Of a stretch of DNA of 15,604 bases, positions 7,654-14,766 are shown in pieces. Numbering within the stretch: the first letter of the stretch is position 1; each line of letters starts with the position of its first letter. The stretch comes from JAGVPT01 sp035505655 (lineage in GTDB: Bacteria; Bacteroidota; Ignavibacteria; UBA10030; UBA8401), in contig DATJQP010000054.1 of the NCBI GenBank assembly GCA_035505655.1, positions 1-15,604 of the forward strand, read 5' to 3'. The notes below the pieces were generated by a model. That model was given only the letters and a program-made list of their open reading frames with translations, was not told the DNA's origin and did not search any database. The position numbers and the translations under genes are program-made.

Positions 7654-8710
7654 AGAATCGGACGGCAAGCGAGAAGGAATGCACTCCTTCAAGCCTCCCG
7701 TAGTCGCGATAGGCGTAGTCGAATTTCACCGCCGAGCTGTTGGCAAGAATGCCCGAGGTGACCCCCACCCCGAGCGAGAGTCCCCCTTCGCTCTGGCTGA
7801 GGAAAAGCGACTGGTATCCCGCACGGAGAAAGAGAAAATCGCGGAGAGCAAACTCGCTCCCGACATTCATGCTCTCGTAGTTGTCGTTCGGATGGATGGC
7901 ATCGACCGCCACCGTCCACCGGTACATGTCGCTGTTGAGGAGATTCGTGGAAACGCCGATCTGAAAGCGGAGAGGCAGGTCCCAGGAGTTCATCTCAATG
8001 TCGGCGGGAATCTGGTCGTTCGATCCCTGCTTCGTTGCATCGATCCGGAGGAACTGCCGTGTGTCGCTCCCCGTCAGTGTCATCGGCGTTCCGAAGTTCG
8101 TCAGTGACGCGCCGATGACCATGCCACCGAAGAGGTCGGTCTTGAATACCGTTCCGGCGTCGACCGCGAACGCATCGGCGGTCTCGTGCCAGATCGATTC
8201 CTGGATGAACTTCGCGGTGAAGCCGATGGAGAACCGGTCGGTGAGCGGGCGGGCGTAGGAGATGCCTGCGGCGACGTCGCTCGCGCTGAAGTACTCCCCC
8301 GTGCCGTCGGGCATTTCGACGGTTGTCACCGGCATATCGCCCATCGTCAACGAGGTGAGGCTGAAACCGAGCGTCCCAAAGCTTTCGAGCGGCACGGCGA
8401 GTCCAGCGAAATCGAATTTCGTGTCGGCAATCCAGTCGGTGTGCGAAAGAACTGCCTGGGTCCCCGGCAGGGTCGCGATCCCCGCCGGATTCCAGTAGAG
8501 CGCCGTTGCGTCGTTCGCCAGACTCACAAATGCTCCCCCGACACCGATGGCCGGCGCGCCGACGGAGATCTCGAGGAATGTCGCCGCCGTCGTACCTGTC
8601 TTGGAGACGTCGACGGCCCCCATCTGCGCCATGCCGGCGACAGGAATCGCAGCAACTATCAGGAACATCGCCAGGAGCATTCGCATGGAGGTGAAAACCC
8701 GGGCTCTCAT
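7652..8710 (-). CDS. PorV/PorQ-family outer-membrane beta-barrel protein
   Basis: The product is 352 residues from the ATG that overlaps the stop of the upstream gene (ATGA); a further 36 codons upstream are open but lie inside that gene and look non-coding. Residues 1-28 form a signal peptide (hydrophobic 11-22, cleavage near GMA-Q). The mature start contains FLEISVGAPAIGVGGAFVSL and then NDATALYWNPAGIA (66-79), the hallmark of the PorV/PorQ and FadL-like family. The rest alternates in barrel strand style and ends in a terminal Phe, as outer-membrane barrels do. PorV acts in the type IX system, passing cargo with a C-terminal sorting domain to the cell-surface attachment complex; other family members are of unknown role. 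Here it follows a gene whose product carries such a sorting tail, so a dedicated partner role is plausible but inferred. Confidence 0.9.
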   Translation of the reverse strand: MRARVFTSMRMLLAMFLIVAAIPVAGMAQMGAVDVSKTGTTAATFLEISVGAPAIGVGGAFVSLANDATALYWNPAGIATLPGTQAVLSHTDWIADTKFDFAGLAVPLESFGTLGFSLTSLTMGDMPVTTVEMPDGTGEYFSASDVAAGISYARPLTDRFSIGFTAKFIQESIWHETADAFAVDAGTVFKTDLFGGMVIGASLTNFGTPMTLTGSDTRQFLRIDATKQGSNDQIPADIEMNSWDLPLRFQIGVSTNLLNSDMYRWTVAVDAIHPNDNYESMNVGSEFALRDFLFLRAGYQSLFLSQSEGGLSLGVGVTSGILANSSAVKFDYAYRDYGRLEGVHSFSLAVRF

Positions 8711-11700
8711 TTCATCACCGCAAATTTTCCGATGTACGATCCAACTCCCGGCGCGTCGACCTGGAAGACGTAGATCCCGTAGGCGATGTCCATGCCGTCG
8801 CGCGAGACGAGGTTCCATGGCTCCTGCCCGTTGTCGATGTTGCTGTTATGATAGAGTGTTTGAACAAGCTGAGCACTGATCGAATAAATCCGGATCGTGC
8901 ACTTGCTCGGCAGGTGGGTGAAGTAAATGAGCCGCGGTCCGCGCCCGACCGTCGTTGAGAGGGGCTCCCACGAATCCGCCCCGACGTAGGGATTGGGAAC
9001 GACCATCACCTTGTGGATGTCATATTTTGCCTGCTGGAGATTCAGGGACGGAGCCATCGTAGTGAACTCGACCGACTCGCCGGTCCGGAACGGCTTCTTT
9101 GTCGCGATCCTGTAAACGTCGCCGGGTTGCGGGGCCCGTTGGAGCGCCGCCGGAATCGTGGTGTCCTGCATCAGCGTCATCGACCAGGTCTTCTTCGCTG
9201 TCGGAAAATCGACCGCAGGCTTGCCAGCCGAATCGCCGTAGACGATGAAGATCGCATCGCCATTGTCGAACATCTGGTTCTTGTTCGCGTCCTGGAAAAT
9301 AAACTGCACGTGGTTGACGTTCTCGGTGACGTTCCGGACCACGATGTTCGACGGCTGCGGTCCGCTGAAGGTCGAGGAGGGGAATGACATATCCCCCTGC
9401 CCCTTTGCCGTAAACGTGACCTCGAAATCTGCCGGATAGTCGACCCGGCTCGGCTGATACGCCGGCGCATATCGCGAATCGAACCCGGTCAAAACGACAT
9501 AGTTGCTATTCCCCTTCTCCCATCCGCTCGCGTTCTGATCGACTGTGACGGTCGGGCTGTTCGCCATGGTGAGGACGATCCCGCGGACGATCGGCGATTG
9601 CTGCTGTGCCGTCTTGAACTGCGTCAACGGCACAAGGGTGTCGGAGGTCGTCTTGTCGACGAGCGTGTACCACGGGTTCGGGTTATTGTGAAATGCCGTT
9701 GAGTCTTCGAAGGCGAGCCGGTAGCTGTCGTTGTCGTGGAGCGAATCGGGGTCGAGGATGGTCACCGAGATCGTTCCCGTCCCCGGTCCCGTCGACGCAA
9801 AATTGCTGATGCTCGGTGAGATGTATCCTGCGGCGGGGGCGTGCGGGGTGACGACGGCGGTGTTGATGTCGGTCTTCACGTTCCCGTTGATGTCCACCTT
9901 GATCGTGCTCGTCGTTTCCGACGGGGGAATTCCCACAAGCTGGCCGGTGACCGTCGTTGTCGTGTAACCGGCATCGTAGGCCGTCACCGCGTAGTAGTAC
10001 GTTTGTCCGTTCTGCACAGTGGTATCGACGAACGAATGCTGGAGACCCGAGTCCTTTCCCAGATTGAAGTAGGCACCGTTGATGCCGATCGGCGCAAGGC
10101 CTGCGATACCGTCCGCGAGGTCGAACTGCGCGATGGGGATCCTGTAGGTCGGCTGGCCGTTCGCGTCGGTAACGGTCTTGTCCTCGAGAAAATTCGGCTC
10201 GGTGCTCCGGTAAATGCGATATCCCTCGAAGCTGTACCGCTGGTAGAAGGCATCCCACGTGAGCTCGGCCCGGTTGTCCCAGTACAACGTCACCTTGCGG
10301 TCTCCTGCAACCGCCTTGATCGTTGGCTTGTCCGGAGGCTTTGCGAACTCGTAGTTCGCGTTGTAAATGGACTGAACGGTCTTCTTCCGAAGGAATAGGT
10401 CGTCGGCCGTAAGACCGAAAATCAGAGCCATCGAGAACCGCTCGGTCTCGCCCGTTGCCTGGATGGTCGCCGTTTCTGCGGAGTATGTTCTCTTCCCGTT
10501 GAGGTGGAAGAAGTAGCTCGAAAACCAGTTGCCGAGGTTCACGCCGACGAGCGACTGCGAGTGCGGCTGCGGCGCCGAGGAGAACGCTGTCCAGTTCCGT
10601 TCGTCGTTGTTGAGGTCGTACGTGTGGACGGCGGCGATGATGAACCCGGTGAGCCCGATCTGATCCGACTCGTCCTTATCAAGAATGCCGAAATGCGGCT
10701 CTCCCTGGTCTGGCTTGCCGTTCCCTTCCGTCCCGTCCGGATCGGGACCCGGATATCCTTCGTCGAGCGGTCCGAGTCCGTCGGTACCGACGTCGTCGTT
10801 GAGCGGCTCTCCCGGGTCCCACTTGCCGTTGTGATTGAGGTCGCTGTACGATCTCCAGTTCGCGTTTTCATCCGCGTCCCAGTGCGGCTGCCAGGGGTAC
10901 CCGTAGAAAGAATGGAACGTCGCCGTATCCTGTCCGACGTTGACGATGAATGGATCCTTGGTGACGTCCGTGATGAACGTCTTCGCATCGTTGTCGCGCC
11001 GCTCGTCTGTCAACCCGTCGTGATCGTTGTCGATGTGGTCGTCCGGGATGCCGGGACTCTCGAGAAAGGCATACCCGGCGTATCCGACCGGGCTCCAACT
11101 TCCGGGACTCCCCTTGTCGACGGTCGACCAGGCGTAGGAGAGGTTGAGCGAGAGGTTGTAGTCGCCGGCGTTGTTCGAGGAGTTGTCGTGTCCGCCGATC
11201 CCCCAATCGACGTACTGCCCGAAGAGGGTTTTCGAGTAATCGGTGGTTCCCATGTTGGTGATGTCATAGAGCCAGAAGATGACGTCCTCCGCGAGGACCT
11301 GGGACCATTGGAATCCCCGGGCGCGTACCTGCATCCCCAGGCCACCGCGGGTCGTATCGTCAGCGTCGGGTCTGAAACCGTTCGCGAGGACGTACTGCCG
11401 GTCTTCATTGTCGTCCATGACAAAGAAGGTTTCGAGGTCGGCGTTGAGAACGCCGTTGCCGAAATAGCCGTCCCATCTCGAGTCCCACGTGTGGGGCCTG
11501 TCGGGCCAGTGCGAGGGCCACGTCGTCGGGTCGTCGCTGCGGGCCGGACTCGATTGGTACTGATTCGCGTAGTTCGGCAGAGGCCACCATCCGTACGTGA
11601 CACCCGTCCCGACGTCGTATCGGGTGTATTCGTAGTAGTTGGTCTCAAGCGGATGGATCGTATTCCCGTACGGGTCGTGCGCCTCCGCCTGGACCACTAC

Positions 11701-11964
11701 CGCCACGCCGTCGATGTAAGTATGGTTCGTTCCCTTCGGCCAAACGCCGCTGAGGGTCGCCTCGTTCTTCCAATCAGCGATCTCACCGAAATTATAGAAG
11801 CATGTCTCGACAAGGTTGCCGTCCATCAACCCGAGCTTGGTCCAGTTGTGATTCCCCTTCGACGTGTCGACAACTTGCTGAGCGCTCGCGTCCAGAACCA
11901 ACGCGCCAAGGAGGAGCACTGCTCCCGCCGCAACCCTCATCGCCATGCTGCTGTATCGATCCAT
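8707..11964 (-). CDS. Large secreted surface protein with Ca-binding-type loops, FN3-like domain and T9SS-type sorting tail
   Basis: The 1085-residue protein has a signal peptide (hydrophobic 11-28, cleavage near ASA-Q). Residues 40-480 form a large domain of unknown function, rich in Trp, Asp and Gly. It contains Asp/Asn loops like dockerin or thrombospondin-3 calcium sites: DNDHDGLTDE (312-321), DLNHNGKWDPGE (375-386) and DPDGTEGNGKPDQGE (408-422). Residues 545-680 look like a fibronectin type III module (KVTLYWD ... YYYAVTAYD). Another loop, QDANKNQMFDNGD, is at 891-903. The end (about 988-1085) starts with VVPNPYVG and closes with GIYVFQVDAPGVGSYIGKFA, a sorting-domain form common in FCB bacteria. 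I recognise the type from Ignavibacteria-like genomes next to TonB receptors and PorV proteins, but know no named function. It could be the surface-exposed, SusD-like partner of the receptor. Neither ATG (11964 or 11946) has a clear ribosome-binding site. Confidence 0.88.
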   Translation of the reverse strand: MDRYSSMAMRVAAGAVLLLGALVLDASAQQVVDTSKGNHNWTKLGLMDGNLVETCFYNFGEIADWKNEATLSGVWPKGTNHTYIDGVAVVVQAEAHDPYGNTIHPLETNYYEYTRYDVGTGVTYGWWPLPNYANQYQSSPARSDDPTTWPSHWPDRPHTWDSRWDGYFGNGVLNADLETFFVMDDNEDRQYVLANGFRPDADDTTRGGLGMQVRARGFQWSQVLAEDVIFWLYDITNMGTTDYSKTLFGQYVDWGIGGHDNSSNNAGDYNLSLNLSYAWSTVDKGSPGSWSPVGYAGYAFLESPGIPDDHIDNDHDGLTDERRDNDAKTFITDVTKDPFIVNVGQDTATFHSFYGYPWQPHWDADENANWRSYSDLNHNGKWDPGEPLNDDVGTDGLGPLDEGYPGPDPDGTEGNGKPDQGEPHFGILDKDESDQIGLTGFIIAAVHTYDLNNDERNWTAFSSAPQPHSQSLVGVNLGNWFSSYFFHLNGKRTYSAETATIQATGETERFSMALIFGLTADDLFLRKKTVQSIYNANYEFAKPPDKPTIKAVAGDRKVTLYWDNRAELTWDAFYQRYSFEGYRIYRSTEPNFLEDKTVTDANGQPTYRIPIAQFDLADGIAGLAPIGINGAYFNLGKDSGLQHSFVDTTVQNGQTYYYAVTAYDAGYTTTTVTGQLVGIPPSETTSTIKVDINGNVKTDINTAVVTPHAPAAGYISPSISNFASTGPGTGTISVTILDPDSLHDNDSYRLAFEDSTAFHNNPNPWYTLVDKTTSDTLVPLTQFKTAQQQSPIVRGIVLTMANSPTVTVDQNASGWEKGNSNYVVLTGFDSRYAPAYQPSRVDYPADFEVTFTAKGQGDMSFPSSTFSGPQPSNIVVRNVTENVNHVQFIFQDANKNQMFDNGDAIFIVYGDSAGKPAVDFPTAKKTWSMTLMQDTTIPAALQRAPQPGDVYRIATKKPFRTGESVEFTTMAPSLNLQQAKYDIHKVMVVPNPYVGADSWEPLSTTVGRGPRLIYFTHLPSKCTIRIYSISAQLVQTLYHNSNIDNGQEPWNLVSRDGMDIAYGIYVFQVDAPGVGSYIGKFAVMK

Positions 11965-11990
11965 ATCGTGCGTTGAATGATGGTCTTTCG

Positions 11991-14669
11991 TCAGAAATTC
12001 AGCGACAGCCCGATCTCAACCTGCCGGGGCGCGGAATAGAAATCGGGCCGGGAATAATATTGCTGGAGCGTATTGACTCCGCGGACCGGCTGAGCCGCTT
12101 CTTCGGCCTGCGTCAGAGCGAGCGTATATCCGGCACGTCCGGTGTCGGTGTAAACATTGATCTCGTTCGCGGTATCGAAGACGTTGTAGATCTTCAGAAA
12201 GATGGAAAGGGGAAGTTCGTATAAGTCCATGTATTTTGTCAGGTAGAGGTCGGCGTTGAAGAACATCGGCATATTTCCGCTGTTTTCCAAGCCGGTGCGC
12301 TGGTTCTCCAGGGCCGGGGTATATGGCATGCCGGAACCGAGTCGGACGATGAAGCTTGCGAGGAGGTTGCTGGAGCTCCCCGCCGTGAGAGTGAAGTTCA
12401 GCGAATGTCGCCGGTCCCAGTTCAACGGCACGAGCTGCTGATTGATGGCGATCGGAGGGCTCGCGGTCGCTTTGTTGTAGTCGTCTTCCGGATCGGAGGC
12501 GTTCCCCTTTGCCACCTGGTAGGTGTAGTCGAGGTTCGCGCCGAAACCGTCGGCCAACCGCCGGTCGAGGGAGATCGTGAAGCCCTCGACCGCGCCGTAG
12601 TCGACGTTGATGTACTCTCCGAACTTCACGAAGTTGTTCTTAAGGTAGAGCTGGAGGCCAAGGAGATTCCGGATATCCTTGTAGTAACCCGTAACGGTGA
12701 TCCCAAGGTTCTGAGCGAGCTCCTGCTGGAGACCGATCTCATACATCGTCGTCCGTTGAGGCTGAAGGTTGGCGTCGCCGATGACGCTACCGATGAAGTC
12801 CGGATAATTCCCGGTCAGTGGAATCCGGAAGTTCGGGTTCTTGTAGAGATACTCAAACGCCGGGATCTGGAAAAAGTGTCCGTAGGAAACATGAATCGCT
12901 CCCTGGTCGGTGATCGGGTATGAAAGCCCGATCCGCGGGCTGAGCTGATACTTCGGCGTTGCCCGGGTCACGAGCGAATCGGGGAACGGCGACTGGAGCT
13001 GGTCAAGCTCAGCGATGTTGCTCGGATTCTTCAGTGTGGAACCGTCGGGCTGAAAATAGTCGAACCGCAGCCCGAAATTGACGACAAGGTAGGAGAGCTC
13101 GATCTTGTCCTGGGCGTATGCAGCTAACTGGTACGGCATGTTGTGGTACACGTTCGAGTCGAATGACCCTTTCGCCGGGAGGGCCGGGACGAACCCGCTT
13201 GAGGCGTCGACATGAACCTGGTAGTCGACGTAATTGAGGAAATGGACGTCGGCCTCGACTCCGGTCTTGAACTGGTGAATGTTGTTGAGCTGCGACGTGA
13301 GGTCCGCCTTCGCCGTGTACGTGTTCGTATGATGGTAGAAATGCCAGTTCTCGGTCCCGCCCGTCAGGAGGGCGTTCGCCCCGGCATCCATGAGCCGCGT
13401 GGGGTTGACATAGCGGGAGTCGAGTGGATCCGGGTAGACGTACTCTTTGTACTCGGAGTCAAACCCCGACGCGTTGAGATCGAGGAATGATGAGTTGCCA
13501 AAGACGACGGTGTAGCTGGCAATCGAGAGAAGGCTTTTCTGGAACTGCGTGTAGTCGCCGTCCGGGTTGAGCACGAAGAGATGGTCGTAATCCCGGTACT
13601 GGTTGTCGAAGTAGATCTCCTGCACCGTCAACCCTTTGGCGCTCCCGACGTCGAAGGTGAATTTTCCCTGCATGCTGATGCGCTTCTGGTAGTTCATCGG
13701 GACATATTTGCCGTCTCCCGTCGCCCCGACGTACCACTGTGAGGGGCTGTTCGCCGAAAAATTGGAGGAGTCCTGGGGATTGAAAACCCGCTTCCCGTAA
13801 AGATAGCCGTCGTTATAATAGTATCGGCCGGCGAGGACGAACTTCACGAAATTCTCAGTCCCGGGAAGCGGGCCGCTCAGGAGGCCTTCATAGTTCCGCA
13901 GGTCGGCGGGAGAGATATGATCGATGTTCATGTAGAGGTCCTTCCGGGTTGTAAGATAATCGCCGGTGTAGACCTGGAATGACCCCGAGTAATTGTCGTG
14001 CGGCGTTTTCGTCACCTCGTTGACGACCCCGGAGAGCGCCTCACCGTACTCCGCGTTGAAAGTACCGCTGAGCACCTGCACCTCCTGCACCGTGTTGATC
14101 TCCGCCTGGAGCTCGGAGGTCCCGGAAAAGACGTCGTTCACGGACATCCCGTCGATCAAATACTTCACCTCATTCGTGCGGCCGCCGCGGAAGTGCCCGT
14201 CAACAACTCCGGCCTGAAGATTGACGGCATCGGTCACGTCTTCGACAGGGAGTGCGGCGATCTGGTCGCTCGTGACGGTCGCCGTCGTCGATGTGAGATC
14301 CTTCTGAACGAGCGGACGGACCGCGATGACTTCCTGAACCTTCATCTCGACCCCTTGTCCGACGATCGAAAAGTCGATCTGCGTCGTCCGGTCCGCCGAA
14401 ACGACGACGTCATCGACGGTCTGGGGCGCGTACCCGATGGCCGAGGCCCGGACCTTGTACGTCCCGGGGGGGATATTGATGATGAAATATTCGCCGTTGA
14501 GGTCGGAGGCCGCTCCGAGTGTCGTGCCGACGATGACGACGTTTACTCCGACCGACCGTTCTTTCGTCTGAGCGTCGACGACTGTTCCGGCGATCTTTCC
14601 CGTCGTTCCGCCGCGGGCCGCCGTACAAAGAATCGGCAGGAGCAGAAGAACCAGAAGAGCTGATCTCAT
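11991..14669 (-). CDS. TonB-dependent outer-membrane receptor with carboxypeptidase-regulatory-like N-terminal domain
   Basis: The product is 892 residues from the ATG at 14669, where a typical signal peptide begins (MRSALLVLLLLPILC). An upstream ATG at 14738 would add 23 residues, bury the signal and place the start within the hairpin, so I reject it. Residues 23-100 are a carboxypeptidase-regulatory-like (CarboxypepD_reg/DUF4480-type) domain with GKIAGTVVDAQTKE and LNGEYFIINIPPGTYKVR. The plug follows at about 115-225 (VTSDQIAALPVEDVTDAVN, VKYLIDGMSVND, and FNAEYGEALSGVVNEVTK), then a beta-barrel to the end. The final LSLNF ends in Phe. It would import a bulky substrate through the outer membrane using TonB energy. 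Many FCB receptors of this style are glycan transporters; here the downstream ABC sugar genes point the same way. No SusD gene follows, and the secreted 1085-residue gene takes its place. Confidence 0.95.
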   Translation of the reverse strand: MRSALLVLLLLPILCTAARGGTTGKIAGTVVDAQTKERSVGVNVVIVGTTLGAASDLNGEYFIINIPPGTYKVRASAIGYAPQTVDDVVVSADRTTQIDFSIVGQGVEMKVQEVIAVRPLVQKDLTSTTATVTSDQIAALPVEDVTDAVNLQAGVVDGHFRGGRTNEVKYLIDGMSVNDVFSGTSELQAEINTVQEVQVLSGTFNAEYGEALSGVVNEVTKTPHDNYSGSFQVYTGDYLTTRKDLYMNIDHISPADLRNYEGLLSGPLPGTENFVKFVLAGRYYYNDGYLYGKRVFNPQDSSNFSANSPSQWYVGATGDGKYVPMNYQKRISMQGKFTFDVGSAKGLTVQEIYFDNQYRDYDHLFVLNPDGDYTQFQKSLLSIASYTVVFGNSSFLDLNASGFDSEYKEYVYPDPLDSRYVNPTRLMDAGANALLTGGTENWHFYHHTNTYTAKADLTSQLNNIHQFKTGVEADVHFLNYVDYQVHVDASSGFVPALPAKGSFDSNVYHNMPYQLAAYAQDKIELSYLVVNFGLRFDYFQPDGSTLKNPSNIAELDQLQSPFPDSLVTRATPKYQLSPRIGLSYPITDQGAIHVSYGHFFQIPAFEYLYKNPNFRIPLTGNYPDFIGSVIGDANLQPQRTTMYEIGLQQELAQNLGITVTGYYKDIRNLLGLQLYLKNNFVKFGEYINVDYGAVEGFTISLDRRLADGFGANLDYTYQVAKGNASDPEDDYNKATASPPIAINQQLVPLNWDRRHSLNFTLTAGSSSNLLASFIVRLGSGMPYTPALENQRTGLENSGNMPMFFNADLYLTKYMDLYELPLSIFLKIYNVFDTANEINVYTDTGRAGYTLALTQAEEAAQPVRGVNTLQQYYSRPDFYSAPRQVEIGLSLNF

Positions 14670-14729
14670 GGTATTCCGTTGGGACCGGTGGTAGCTCACG
14701 TGACGTGTCACGTTGGTGGAGAGTAGAGA
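14670..14729 (-). promoter_or_regulatory. Leader/promoter region of the nine-gene operon (no clear -10/-35)
   Basis: This 60-base stretch is the only sizeable non-coding space before the operon, so a promoter probably lies here or within the preceding hairpin region. I find no convincing sigma-70 TATAAT/TTGACA pair and no Bacteroidota-type TAnnTTTG element. The 5' end of the receptor gene has only a weak GGA about 6 bases from its ATG. The dyad at 14698-14713 is the main feature. The promoter could also lie further upstream, inside the sorting-domain gene. Confidence 0.35.
14698..14713. promoter_or_regulatory. Perfect 16-base dyad (candidate operator) upstream of the receptor gene
   Basis: The sequence ACGTGAC-GT-GTCACGT is a perfect inverted repeat with 7-base arms and a 2-base centre. 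It lies 28 bases upstream of the chosen receptor start and 16 bases from the terminator-like hairpin, in the only intergenic space large enough to hold the operon promoter. Such a position suits a repressor or activator site controlling the whole cluster. The inner GTGA-N4-TCAC spacing differs from the Crp/Fnr GTGA-N6-TCAC form, and the site lacks the LacI-family centre, so the regulator is not identified. A role as an RNA hairpin in the leader is also possible. Confidence 0.5.
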
Positions 14730-14755
14730 GCGGGACACCTTCTCAAGTGTCCCGC
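14730..14755 (-). terminator. GC-rich terminator-like hairpin after the sorting-domain gene
   Basis: Two perfect 9-base arms (gcgggacac at 14730-14738 and gtgtcccgc at 14747-14755) flank an 8-base loop. It begins 11 bases beyond the TAA stop of the sorting-domain gene. On the minus-strand transcript the hairpin is followed by a CUCUCUACUCUCC stretch rather than a U-tract, so classical Rho-independent termination is not certain. It is the only strong hairpin I found between genes, and it marks the probable boundary between two transcription units. Confidence 0.7.
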
Positions 14756-14766
14756 CCTGGACAACA

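Noticed and set aside
8711..8818. 36-codon N-terminal extension of the PorV-like protein
   Set aside because: It lies within the sorting tail of the upstream gene, is Arg-rich, and would push the signal peptide inward.
10504..11976. 490-codon open frame on the plus strand antisense to the 1085-residue gene
   Set aside because: It is Val/Arg/Asp-rich with no recognisable domain and mirrors the codons of a clear minus-strand gene; long antisense frames are expected at this GC content.
14699..14712. Crp/Fnr-type binding site within the leader dyad
   Set aside because: GTGA and TCAC are present but separated by 4 rather than 6 bases, so the standard spacing is not met; kept only as a generic dyad.
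14670..14738. 23-codon N-terminal extension of the TonB-dependent receptor
   Set aside because: It would start inside the terminator-like hairpin and hide a clear signal peptide beginning at the 14669 ATG.
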